Source: JBEBGV01 sp040081265
GTDB taxonomy: Bacteria > Acidobacteriota > Vicinamibacteria > Vicinamibacterales > UBA2999
Reading direction: 5' to 3'
Assembly: GCA_040081265.1 (NCBI GenBank)
Contig: JBEBGV010000003.1
Location: 1 to 64,000 of the forward strand
Length of the DNA: 64,000 bases
Shown: piece by piece, positions 45,254-54,012 of the stretch
How the letters are laid out: each line of letters opens with the position of its first letter
Numbering within the stretch: position 1 is the stretch's first letter
Notes under the pieces: generated by a model
The model's database searches: none
What the model was told of the DNA's origin: nothing
What the model saw: only the letters and a program-made list of their open reading frames with translations
Translations under genes and position numbers: made by a program

Positions 45254-46582
45254 ATGTTCTCTCGTCAGTTCCGTCCGCGCATCGTCTGCGCCGCACTGCT
45301 CGTCCTGTTGCCAGCGGCTCTGGCCGCGCAGCAGCCACCCGCCGCGCCAGAACCTCCGACGGCGCCGACGGAGGCGACGCCCGAGCACGTGCACGACGTG
45401 CACCAGCACGCCGAGTCGTCGGATCCGAACCCGATGTCGCGCGAGGGCTCGGGCACGTCGTGGCTGCCGGTCGCATCGCCGATGTACGCGATCCATGGCC
45501 AGACGGGGGCCTGGCAGTGGATGACACACGGCAACTTGTTCGTGCAATACCTCGAGGATGCGGGTCTGCGCGGACAGGCGCAATTCGGCAGCATCAACTG
45601 GCTGATGCTGATGGGGCAGCGCAGCGTGGGAGCTGGTCGCATCGTCGTGCGCGGCATGCTCAGTGCCGAGCCGCTGACGATCCGTGGCTGCGGGTATCCG
45701 GACCTGCTCGCCAGCGGAGAGATCTGCGACGGCGAAGCCATCGTTGATCGTCAGCATCCCCACGACGCGTTCATGGAGCTTGCGGTGTCCTACGATCGGC
45801 CGCTGCTGTCGTCGGTGCGATGGCAGGTCTACGGTGGTCCGGCTGGAGAGCCCGCGCTCGGTCCCGTCGCGTTCCCGCATCGGCCGTCAGCGATGGCGAA
45901 TCCGCTGGCCCCGATTGCGCACCACTGGCTCGACGCGACCCACGTGAGCTTCGGAGTGGTGACGGGAGCCGTGTACGGCAAGCGTTGGAAGATCGAGTCG
46001 TCTGCGTTCAACGGTCGTGAACCCGATGAAGACCGCGGCAACATCGATCTTGCCCGGCTGGACTCCGTGTCTGGACGGCTGACCGTGTCGCCAGGCGATC
46101 ACCTGGCGCTGCAGGTGTCTGCAGGTCGATTGAACGACGCCGAGGCTGCGCACGGATTCGAGCCGGCCACCGACGTGACACGTGTGACGGCGTCTGCACT
46201 CGTGCAAGGCACGGCTGGCAGTGCTGGCTGGTGGGCGGGAACGCTTGCCTGGGGGCGCAACTCTGAGCGCGGCGGAGCCACCCATGCGGTGCTCGCCGAG
46301 GGCAACGTCACCCTCGACGAGCGGAACACCTGGTTCGGCCGCGTGGAGGTCGTCGGCAAGGAAGCGCACGACCTGAGCCTGCACGGGCCGCGTCGCGTGT
46401 TCGGGGTTGCCAAGCTGCAGGCGGGCTACGTACGCACGCTTCAGCCGATTGGTGGCCTGCAGCCAGGGCTCGGTGTGTCGGTTTCGAGCGGTATCGTCGG
46501 CGAGCCGCTTCGGACCGTGTTTGGCAGTCGGGTCAATCGCGGGTTCGGGGTGTTCCTGTCACTGCGTCCCGCCCGGCACTAG
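45254..46582 (+). CDS. Predicted outer-membrane protein with His-rich N-terminus
   Basis: 442 aa. The signal peptide ends ALAAQQ; the mature N-terminus is Pro/Glu-rich with EHVHDVHQHAES, a plausible metal-binding tail. The body alternates strand-like segments (FVQYLEDAGLRGQAQFGSIN; DATHVSFGVVTGAVYGKRW) and ends GVFLSLRPARH. RQHPHDAFMELAVSYDRP and WKIESSAFNGREPDEDR are distinctive and, as far as I recall, conserved in homologues of unknown function. Position after a His/Cys-rich exported protein hints at metal handling. The 3' end overlaps the convergent phosphatase gene by 24 bp. Confidence 0.7.
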   Translation: MFSRQFRPRIVCAALLVLLPAALAAQQPPAAPEPPTAPTEATPEHVHDVHQHAESSDPNPMSREGSGTSWLPVASPMYAIHGQTGAWQWMTHGNLFVQYLEDAGLRGQAQFGSINWLMLMGQRSVGAGRIVVRGMLSAEPLTIRGCGYPDLLASGEICDGEAIVDRQHPHDAFMELAVSYDRPLLSSVRWQVYGGPAGEPALGPVAFPHRPSAMANPLAPIAHHWLDATHVSFGVVTGAVYGKRWKIESSAFNGREPDEDRGNIDLARLDSVSGRLTVSPGDHLALQVSAGRLNDAEAAHGFEPATDVTRVTASALVQGTAGSAGWWAGTLAWGRNSERGGATHAVLAEGNVTLDERNTWFGRVEVVGKEAHDLSLHGPRRVFGVAKLQAGYVRTLQPIGGLQPGLGVSVSSGIVGEPLRTVFGSRVNRGFGVFLSLRPARH

Positions 46583-48235
46583 CACAGAGACCTGGCGCGT
46601 AGGCGTCGGCGCGGGCAGGATCGCTTCACGCAGCACGCGTCCATCGACGTCGGGCAGCGAGATACCAGCCAGGCTCGCCAGCGTCGGCGCGACATCGGCC
46701 AGGGAAGCAGCAACGTCGTAGACACCGCGCCTGACGCCGGCGCCGAGCAGGAGAAGAGGGACGCGTCGGTCGTAGTCGTGGAAACTCCCGTGGTCCACTG
46801 CGTTCGCGCTGCCACGCGTGGTGAGCATCCAGTTGCGTTTCAGCGTGACGACAAAGTCACCGCTGCGGCCTGGCGCGCGACTGGCCCAGGCAGCCCTGGC
46901 GAGTGGGTCAGACGACTGCTCGGTCAGCGCCGGCCCGTAGAGGAGCCGCTCGACGCCCGGGATCGCCATCACCGCGTCCTGTACCGCACGCACCGCGCCA
47001 GGGTCGCTCATGACGCGTTGGCGGCCGGCAGCGGACAGATACATACTGCCCCGGTAGTTCGAGTCGACATACGGAGCGTTGAGCGGGGAGCGGTCGCGGG
47101 CGCGCAAGGTGTTTTCAATCCGCTCGCGGACGTCCTCAGGGGCGACGCGGCCGACTGCGGAGGCGGCGGAGGGGATCGAAGCGGTGCCGTGATCGGCGGA
47201 GAGGGCCAGCACATAGCGGTCCCGCCCGACCTTTGCGTCCAGGTGTGCGATCAGCCCGCCCAGCACATCGTCGATCCTGATGATCGAGTCTTCGGCCTCG
47301 AGGCTGTCGGGGCCAAAGGCGTGTGCGATGTAGTCCACAGCCGAGAAACTGACGCCAAGGTAGTCGGTCGTGCTGCCCTGGCCAAGTTTGTAGGCGTCCA
47401 CGAGCTGTGTGGCCAGGTTGCCCAGATAGGCGTCAGCCATAGGGCTGCGCCGCCACTGCGCGGCGAACCTGTCATCGGCGCCCTTTTCGCCTTTGAGCGT
47501 GTGAGGAAAGAGGCCGGTCCACCCTGCGGGCGGCCGCTCGCCGAGCCCGGCGTCCTTGTTGCGATAGGTCCCGGTCGCATCGCGCAGCGTCCATGTGGTG
47601 TCGAGCGCCTTCTCGTACGGTGAGGCATCGATCGCCTGTTTCACGGCCGCGACGGGGCCCGCTGAAAATGCGCTGGAGGTGACAAACGCCCCGGCGGCGT
47701 CTTCGAACCACACGATGGCGTCAGCCGCTTGTCCTGCGAGACCGATGGCTCCACGCCCCTTCAGGGAGAGCGCCACCACGCGAGCGCCAGGTCGCTGCTC
47801 GCGAAGTCTGTCTGCGACCGTGCGGGAGCGGAGCCATTTCGGACTGTTGCCGAGGCGCGCGGGACGGCCGTAGGTGATGGCCCTGGCGGCCGAGTCGCGC
47901 GTGCACTCCAGGTCCTCTTTCAACTCCGGGTCCCACCAGTTGTCCGCGACCATTCCGTGTCGACGGGGCAGGGTACCGGTGCTGATCGTTGCGTGCCCCG
48001 CGCACGTATCGGTGTGCAGATAGGGAACCTGCACCTGGCGGAAGTGGGCGCCCTCTGCGAGCAGGGTCTTGAATCCGGCGCGCCAGTGCGACGAGAGGCT
48101 GGTGATCGCGTCGGCTCGCAGGGAGTCGACGACGATCATCACGATCAGGCGGGGCGGCTCGGCGGCCCCCACCAGCGTAGAGCTAACCCCGGCAAGCAGG
48201 GCAACCCACGTCAGGATGCGGCGCATCGGGCGCAT
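46559..48235 (-). CDS. Secreted alkaline phosphatase, PafA/nucleotide pyrophosphatase-like
   Basis: 558 aa with a signal peptide (to LVGAA). The alkaline phosphatase fold is shown by IVMIVVDSLRAD (metal Asp), HTDTCAGHATISTGTLPRRHGMV (Thr nucleophile, as in PafA), SFSAVDYIAHAFGPDS, LALSADHGT and the last metal His in VDHGSFHDYDRRVPLLL. The DNWWD segment after HGMV also fits PafA-type enzymes. It probably hydrolyses phosphomonoesters in the periplasm. ATG 48235 is the first of two in-frame ATGs. Confidence 0.9.
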   Translation of the reverse strand: MRPMRRILTWVALLAGVSSTLVGAAEPPRLIVMIVVDSLRADAITSLSSHWRAGFKTLLAEGAHFRQVQVPYLHTDTCAGHATISTGTLPRRHGMVADNWWDPELKEDLECTRDSAARAITYGRPARLGNSPKWLRSRTVADRLREQRPGARVVALSLKGRGAIGLAGQAADAIVWFEDAAGAFVTSSAFSAGPVAAVKQAIDASPYEKALDTTWTLRDATGTYRNKDAGLGERPPAGWTGLFPHTLKGEKGADDRFAAQWRRSPMADAYLGNLATQLVDAYKLGQGSTTDYLGVSFSAVDYIAHAFGPDSLEAEDSIIRIDDVLGGLIAHLDAKVGRDRYVLALSADHGTASIPSAASAVGRVAPEDVRERIENTLRARDRSPLNAPYVDSNYRGSMYLSAAGRQRVMSDPGAVRAVQDAVMAIPGVERLLYGPALTEQSSDPLARAAWASRAPGRSGDFVVTLKRNWMLTTRGSANAVDHGSFHDYDRRVPLLLLGAGVRRGVYDVAASLADVAPTLASLAGISLPDVDGRVLREAILPAPTPTRQVSVLVPGGTQ

Positions 48236-48276
48236 CCTACCCCAACTGATGACGTGAGGCGACTGCGCGTGTGTAC

Positions 48277-48300
48277 GTAGGCCGGACCTTCAGGTCCGGC
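48277..48300. repeat. Palindromic repeat (GTAGGCCGGACC variant)
   Basis: GCCGGACCT (48281-48289) pairs with AGGTCCGGC (48292-48300) with a TC centre; GTAGG precedes it at 48278-48282. It lies between the phosphatase start and the fmdB stop. Confidence 0.7.
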
Positions 48301-48316
48301 GTCTGTGGGTCCGGGG

Positions 48317-48547
48317 TCAGTTGATGGAGCAGGAGCCCGGTCCGCGGGGGTCACCGCAGTGACCGCAGCCACCGGCCGGAATCTGCGACACCGATGAAGC
48401 CGGTCCGCTGGTACGAGCGGCGAAGGTCGACAGGCGGCGCTCCAGGGTGTCGGCATGGCAGGCCGGGCATTCCGGCTGAACTTCGCCCCGGACGAGCACT
48501 TCAAACTCGTGTGTACACGCTTTGCAGACGTATTCGAAGAGCGGCAT
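48317..48547 (-). CDS. FmdB-family zinc ribbon protein
   Basis: 76 aa. MPLFEYVCKACTHEFEVLV and CPACHADTLERRLSTFAA form the CxxC...CxxC zinc ribbon of the FmdB family of putative regulatory proteins. The C-terminal tail (GGCGHCGDPRGPGSCSIN) is a second Cys-rich segment that also occurs in related proteins. ATG 48547 lies 24 bp from the divergent typA start. A perfect minus-strand TATAAT (48563-48558) sits 10 nt upstream. Confidence 0.88.
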   Translation of the reverse strand: MPLFEYVCKACTHEFEVLVRGEVQPECPACHADTLERRLSTFAARTSGPASSVSQIPAGGCGHCGDPRGPGSCSIN

Positions 48548-48571
48548 GACGTGAGCCATTATACTGAGAGG
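48548..48571. promoter_or_regulatory. Shared bidirectional -10 between fmdB and typA
   Basis: The stretch ATTATACT (48558-48565) reads TATACT on plus (48560-48565) and TATAAT on minus (48563-48558). Predicted starts are the A of the typA ATG (48572) and about 48551, 4 nt before the fmdB ATG. GAGAGG abuts the typA ATG, too close to act as a normal Shine-Dalgarno. Confidence 0.5.
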
Positions 48572-50407
48572 ATGCTTTCCGCTCAGAAATCGCGACAGAT
48601 CGCCAATCCCCATCGCCGTAACGTCGCCATCATTGCGCACGTCGACCACGGCAAGACCACCCTGGTAGACGTCCTGCTGCGTCAGGGCGGGGCGTTCCGC
48701 GCCAATCAGCAGGTGGCCGACCGCGTGATGGACAGCAACGACCTCGAGCGGGAGCGCGGCATCACCATCCTGGCCAAGAACACGGCCGTTCACTACAAGG
48801 ACCTGCTGATCAATATCTGCGATACCCCCGGGCACGCCGACTTCGGGGGCGAAGTCGAGCGGACGCTGTCGATGGTGGACGGCGTCATCCTGCTGGTCGA
48901 CGCGTCGGAAGGCCCTCTTCCCCAGACGCGTTTCGTGCTGCGCAAGGCACTCGAGCGGGGCCTGCCACCGATCGTGGTCATGAACAAGATCGACCGCCCC
49001 GATGCGCGCCCGCAGGAAGTCCTCAACGAAATCTACGACCTGTTCATCGATCTCGACGCCACCGAAGATCAGATTGAGTTTCCGGTCCTCTATACCAATG
49101 CCCGCGACGGGCTGGCCAGCACCGATCCGGCTGTCAAGGGCGAGGATCTTCGGCCCCTGTTCGACGCCATCGTGGAGCACGTGCCGCCGCCGAAGGGGAA
49201 TCCTGCCGGGTCGCTCCAGATGCTGGTGGCAAACCTCGACTCGAGTGACTACCTCGGCCGCATTGCCATCGGTCGCATCTTCAACGGCACCGTGAAGTTG
49301 AACGATCCGGTCGCGGTGGTGAAGCTCGACGGCACCGTCCAGAAGACCAAGGTCACCAAGCTGTTTTCCTTCGACGGGCTCAAGCGTATCGAGATCGAAC
49401 AGGCCGCCGCGGGTGACATCGTCTGCCTGGCGGGCATCGAGGACATCACGATCGGCGAGACCATTGCGGATGCGGAGAACCCGATTGCCATTCCGCACAT
49501 CGCCATCGACGAGCCGACGGTGTCGATGATCTTTGGCGTCAATACGTCGCCCATGGCCGGGCGGGACGGGCAGTACGTCACGTCACGCAACCTGCGGGAT
49601 CGCCTTCAGAAAGAGCTGGTCGGCAATGTGTCGCTGCGCGTGGAGGACACCGACACGCCCGAGCAGATGCGGGTCATCGGCCGCGGCGAACTGCAGCTCT
49701 CGATTCTCATCGAGATGATGCGGCGTGAGGGTTTCGAGGTGCAGGTGTCTCGCCCGGAGATCGTGACCAAGGAAATCAACGGCGTGCGCATGGAGCCGGT
49801 CGAGGACCTGGTGATCGATGTGCCTGAAGACTTTCAGGGCGTGGTCATCGCGATGGCCGGTACCAGGCGCGGCGTGATGAGCAAGATGGTCAATCACGGC
49901 AGCGGCCGGGTCCGTCTCGAGTTCCGCATTCCGACCCGCGGGCTGATCGGGTTTCGTTCGCAGTTCCTGACCGACACCAAGGGGACCGGCATCATGAACC
50001 ACCTGTTTGCCGGCTGGGAGCCCTGGCACGGCGCGATTCCGTCGCGACCTACGGGTGCGCTCGTCGCCGACCGGACGGGCATCGCGACGCCCTACGCGAT
50101 CTGGAACCTGCAGGAACGCGGTGAGATCCTGATTGACCCGGCCACCAACGTCTACGAAGGCATGATCATCGGCGAGAACTCACGGACCAACGATATGGAC
50201 GTGAACGTCTGCAAGGAAAAGAAGCAGACCAACATGCGTGCGTCGAGCGCCGACGAAGCGATTCGAATCGTGCCGCCGCGCAAGCTCAGCCTTGAGCAGG
50301 CGATCGAGTTCATCAACGATGATGAGCTGGTGGAGGTCACGCCGAAGACCATCCGCCTCCGCAAGCGGATCCTGGCGTCGAACATGCGCCCCAAGAAAGA
50401 GTCCTGA
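48572..50407 (+). CDS. typA: Ribosome-associated GTPase TypA/BipA
   Basis: 611 aa translational GTPase for ribosome assembly and stress adaptation. G1 is AHVDHGKTTL, the switch II motif DTPGHADFGGEVER, G4 MNKIDR; beta-barrel and EF-G-like domains III and V follow, then the TypA-specific C-terminal domain (GMIIGENSRTNDMDVNVCKEKKQTNMRAS). I start at ATG 48572, as the longer frame to 48455 runs over fmdB. The transcript may begin at the ATG itself. Confidence 0.96.
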   Translation: MLSAQKSRQIANPHRRNVAIIAHVDHGKTTLVDVLLRQGGAFRANQQVADRVMDSNDLERERGITILAKNTAVHYKDLLINICDTPGHADFGGEVERTLSMVDGVILLVDASEGPLPQTRFVLRKALERGLPPIVVMNKIDRPDARPQEVLNEIYDLFIDLDATEDQIEFPVLYTNARDGLASTDPAVKGEDLRPLFDAIVEHVPPPKGNPAGSLQMLVANLDSSDYLGRIAIGRIFNGTVKLNDPVAVVKLDGTVQKTKVTKLFSFDGLKRIEIEQAAAGDIVCLAGIEDITIGETIADAENPIAIPHIAIDEPTVSMIFGVNTSPMAGRDGQYVTSRNLRDRLQKELVGNVSLRVEDTDTPEQMRVIGRGELQLSILIEMMRREGFEVQVSRPEIVTKEINGVRMEPVEDLVIDVPEDFQGVVIAMAGTRRGVMSKMVNHGSGRVRLEFRIPTRGLIGFRSQFLTDTKGTGIMNHLFAGWEPWHGAIPSRPTGALVADRTGIATPYAIWNLQERGEILIDPATNVYEGMIIGENSRTNDMDVNVCKEKKQTNMRASSADEAIRIVPPRKLSLEQAIEFINDDELVEVTPKTIRLRKRILASNMRPKKES

Positions 50408-50582
50408 GGTACGAGATTCCGTCGCGGGTGACGGTTTTCCGTCGGCCCTGATTCTGGGCAACACCCTGAAAATATGGGTTTTTCGGCACCTGCATTCCGG
50501 TGCCGCCACGGTACGACCCTTGGATTAGCTGGCGGTGCCCGCGAATCTGCGCGGGCTCGTGTGTCCGATTCCAGGAGGCCGC
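50408..50582 (+). promoter_or_regulatory. typA-mreB intergenic region with hairpins
   Basis: CCGTC (50419-50423) pairs with GACGG (50430-50434) before TTTT, a weak terminator for typA. CGGCACC (50484-50490) pairs with 50499-50505 around 8 nt, without T-run, in the likely mreB leader. AGGAGG (50573-50578) is the mreB ribosome site. I see no convincing -35/-10 pair. Confidence 0.4.
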
Positions 50583-51608
<1,026 letters not shown>

Positions 51609-51610
51609 TG

Positions 51611-51637
51611 ACGGCGGGTCCTTCGGACCCGCCCTAC
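51611..51637. repeat. Palindromic repeat (GGCGGGTCC family), copy identical to that at 56253
   Basis: GGCGGGTCC (51613-51621), loop TTC, GGACCCGCC (51625-51633), followed by CTAC. The 27 bases 51611-51637 are identical to 56253-56279. It sits 2 nt after the mreB stop and may act as terminator. 51641-51667 carries a GTAGGC-type repeat on the other strand. Confidence 0.85.
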
Positions 51638-51664
51638 ATTCTGCCTACGGCCTACTGTCGACTG

Positions 51665-52015
51665 TCAGACCCACTCCGGCGGGGGCTGAATCGTCGGCTC
51701 CGGCGTCCGTCCCGGATCGGGGCGGCCGCTGCCCTCGAGGCGGCTGATGGCCCTGACGGTCATGTCGGCATCGCACGCAATCTGGCAGGACAGGCGTACG
51801 CCCTGCAGGCCCTTCTCGGCGAGCTTGTCGCGCTCGGCTTTCGTGCTGCGTGTCGGCTCACCACTGATGAACTCGACCCGGCAGGTGGTGCAACGCGCAT
51901 TTCCCCCGCACGCATGCAGGATGTCAACCTTGGCATCCTGTTCGATCGCGTTGACCAGGCGTTTGCCGGACTCGACCGCGACACTTCCAAACCCTTCCAC
52001 CGTCAGCGTTGGCAT
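51665..52015 (-). CDS. Plant-type 2Fe-2S ferredoxin
   Basis: 116 aa electron carrier. The cluster ligands are in HACGGNARCTTCRVEF (Cys-x5-Cys-x2-Cys) with the fourth in VRLSCQIACD, the usual plant/adrenodoxin-like layout. The C-terminus is a Pro-rich tail (TPEPTIQPPPEWV). The partner is unknown. The start codons of this and the divergent gene are 26 bp apart, with TAACAT 9 nt before ATG 52015. Confidence 0.9.
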   Translation of the reverse strand: MPTLTVEGFGSVAVESGKRLVNAIEQDAKVDILHACGGNARCTTCRVEFISGEPTRSTKAERDKLAEKGLQGVRLSCQIACDADMTVRAISRLEGSGRPDPGRTPEPTIQPPPEWV

Positions 52016-52041
52016 AGACCCGCTATGTTAACGTATCCAGC
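52016..52041. promoter_or_regulatory. Shared bidirectional -10-like palindrome
   Basis: TATGTTAAC (52024-52032) reads TATGTT on plus (52024-52029) and TAACAT on minus (52030-52025). Predicted starts leave about 6 nt before GTG 52042 and 3 nt before ATG 52015. No Shine-Dalgarno on either side. Confidence 0.45.
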
Positions 52042-52551
52042 GTGACTGACGTTTCCGGGATCTCTCGTCCTTCGTTGATGTGGAAGCAGTTGTCCGCCGA
52101 GCGGCGGCAACAGGCCGCTGAGGCCTTCTGGCGCGACGAACACGCCGGCGCCGAACAGGCCGAAGTGGTCGCGGCGATTGCGCAGCGCATCAAGTTCCGC
52201 CCCAAGAGCGTGATTGCGCTTCCGGTCGAGAAGCGTGCCCACTACCTCACGACGCTCCTCGGCGTGTCCGAGATGGTCGCGGCGCGGTTGCTGGTGGCTT
52301 ATCACCTCGAATACCAGCGCCCGATGATGGGCAGCTTTCTCGACGCGCTCAAGATCGAGCACGACAACGGGCTGATCGCTGACGACGAGTTGCAGGCACC
52401 GCCACCGGAGACGCTGGCCGCCGCCGCCGAGCATCTCGCCAATACCTACCCGTCCGACGATGTGAAGGTCTATCTGACGACGCTCATCTGGCAGGATCCG
52501 GATACGTGGGGTGCGCTGTCTGAAACCCCGCAGCTGAAGCCGGCGTCCTAG
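52042..52551 (+). CDS. Conserved hypothetical soluble protein
   Basis: 169 aa, GTG start, predicted all-helical. It begins with LMWKQLSAERRQQAAEAFWRD and has a middle segment LGVSEMVAARLLVAYHLEYQRP and an acidic C-terminus. No catalytic motif is evident and I do not recognise the family. It shares a narrow divergent promoter with the ferredoxin gene and lies 28 nt upstream of terC. Confidence 0.65.
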   Translation: MTDVSGISRPSLMWKQLSAERRQQAAEAFWRDEHAGAEQAEVVAAIAQRIKFRPKSVIALPVEKRAHYLTTLLGVSEMVAARLLVAYHLEYQRPMMGSFLDALKIEHDNGLIADDELQAPPPETLAAAAEHLANTYPSDDVKVYLTTLIWQDPDTWGALSETPQLKPAS

Positions 52552-52579
52552 CGTCGGTGACCCTCCGGAGCACCCCGCC

Positions 52580-53323
52580 ATGGAATGGATGACGAGTGTT
52601 GAAGGCTGGGTGGCGCTGGTCACCCTGACGGTGCTCGAGATCGTTCTCGGCATCGACAACATCATCTTTATCTCGATCCTGGCCGGGAAACTGAAGCCAG
52701 AAGAGCGCGGGCGTGCCCGGAAGCTCGGGCTGTCGCTGGCGATGTTCATCCGCATCGCCCTGCTGCTGTCCATCACCTGGGTGATGGGCCTGACGCGCCC
52801 CTTGTTCACGGTCCTGAGCGAGGAGATTTCAGGACGGGACCTGATTCTGCTCGTCGGCGGCTTGTTCCTCATCGCCAAGAGCACGCACGAAATTCACGAG
52901 AAGCTGGAGGGCGAGGAAGGCGGCGCGTCAGCCGGCCGCGCGGCAGGGTTCGCCAGCGTCATCTTCCAGATCCTCCTTCTCGACATCGTCTTCTCGCTCG
53001 ACTCGGTCATCACTGCCGTCGGCATGGCCAGTGAAGTGTCGATCATGATCGCGGCGGTGGTCATTGCGGTGGGGGTCATGCTGGTGTCGGCTGGAGGTAT
53101 CAGCGCGTTCGTCGAGCGTCACCCCACGGTGAAGATGCTCGCCCTCAGCTTCCTGCTGCTCATAGGCGTATCGCTCATCGCCGAAGGTGCTGATCAGCAC
53201 ATCCCGAAGGGCTACATCTACTTTGCGATGGCCTTCTCGGTGTTCGTTGAGATGATCAACATCCGCGTGCGGACCAAGGCGGTGCCCGTGCACCTCCACG
53301 ACAAGTTCCACGTGCACAAGTAA
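52580..53323 (+). CDS. TerC-family membrane protein
   Basis: 247 aa integral membrane protein with about seven helices. The family's acidic membrane motifs are present: LTVLEIVLGIDNIIFIS and LLDIVFSLDSVITAVGMA, plus LIAKSTHEIHEKLEGEEG in the loop. Homologues are linked to tellurite resistance and, in recent work, manganese export. The C-terminus is His-rich (VHLHDKFHVHK), consistent with metal contact. Confidence 0.92.
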   Translation: MEWMTSVEGWVALVTLTVLEIVLGIDNIIFISILAGKLKPEERGRARKLGLSLAMFIRIALLLSITWVMGLTRPLFTVLSEEISGRDLILLVGGLFLIAKSTHEIHEKLEGEEGGASAGRAAGFASVIFQILLLDIVFSLDSVITAVGMASEVSIMIAAVVIAVGVMLVSAGGISAFVERHPTVKMLALSFLLLIGVSLIAEGADQHIPKGYIYFAMAFSVFVEMINIRVRTKAVPVHLHDKFHVHK

Positions 53324-53328
53324 CACGG

Positions 53329-53952
53329 GTGCGGCACTTCCCTCCGACGGGTGATTCGCTCAACACCCTGTTCGTGTTTGCCCACGGAGCCGGAGCCGGC
53401 GAGACCCACCCTTTCATGACGGCCTGCGCATCGGCCCTGGCCGCGCACGGCGTCGACGTGGTGACCTTCAATTTTCCGTATATGGAAGCGAAGCGTCGGC
53501 TACCGGACCGCGCACCGGTGCTCGAGGCCTGCTTCGAAGCCGTCGTGGCGCAGGCGCGTGCCTTGCCAGGTCTGGCCGAGCGAGGCCTGTTCATCGGGGG
53601 GAAGTCGATGGGAGGCCGGATGGCCACCCACCTGGCAGCGAAGGGGCTCGACCGTCTCCGCGGCGTCGTGGCGCTCGGGTATCCGCTGCACCCACCTGGC
53701 AAGCCCGAACAGCTTCGCGTGGCACACCTGCCGCAGATTCAGGTGCCGGTGCTCATCGTTCAGGGTGAGCGCGACACGTTCGGCACGCCGGCTGAGCTCA
53801 CGCCCTACGCCGAGGCGATTCCAGGGGGCGCGACGGTCCACGTCGTGGATGGTGGCGATCACTCGCTGGGCGTCAGGGGCACGAAGCCGGAGATGGTCCG
53901 CGAGGCTGTCGTTCAGCGAGTCGTGTCGTGGATGTGCGAACGGCGTTCCTGA
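53329..53952 (+). CDS. Alpha/beta hydrolase, KANL3/Tex30-like
   Basis: 207 aa cytosolic hydrolase. The nucleophile elbow is GGKSMGGR (Ser about 90), the acid lies in VQGERDTFG and the His in GGDHSLGV. FVFAHGAGAGETHPFM near the N-terminus marks the KANL3/Tex30-type branch. GTG 53329 follows the terC stop by 5 nt, so the two are probably co-transcribed. The substrate is unknown. Confidence 0.85.
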   Translation: MRHFPPTGDSLNTLFVFAHGAGAGETHPFMTACASALAAHGVDVVTFNFPYMEAKRRLPDRAPVLEACFEAVVAQARALPGLAERGLFIGGKSMGGRMATHLAAKGLDRLRGVVALGYPLHPPGKPEQLRVAHLPQIQVPVLIVQGERDTFGTPAELTPYAEAIPGGATVHVVDGGDHSLGVRGTKPEMVREAVVQRVVSWMCERRS

Positions 53953-54012
53953 CCCGGTGCGCCGCGCCGGCCTGAGTTGACGCCCGCGGAGTTCAGGAGT
54001 CAGGATGCAGCG

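Noticed and set aside
50484..50505. Riboswitch or attenuator in the mreB leader
   Set aside because: A single 7-bp hairpin without T-run or conserved motif; not enough to claim regulation.
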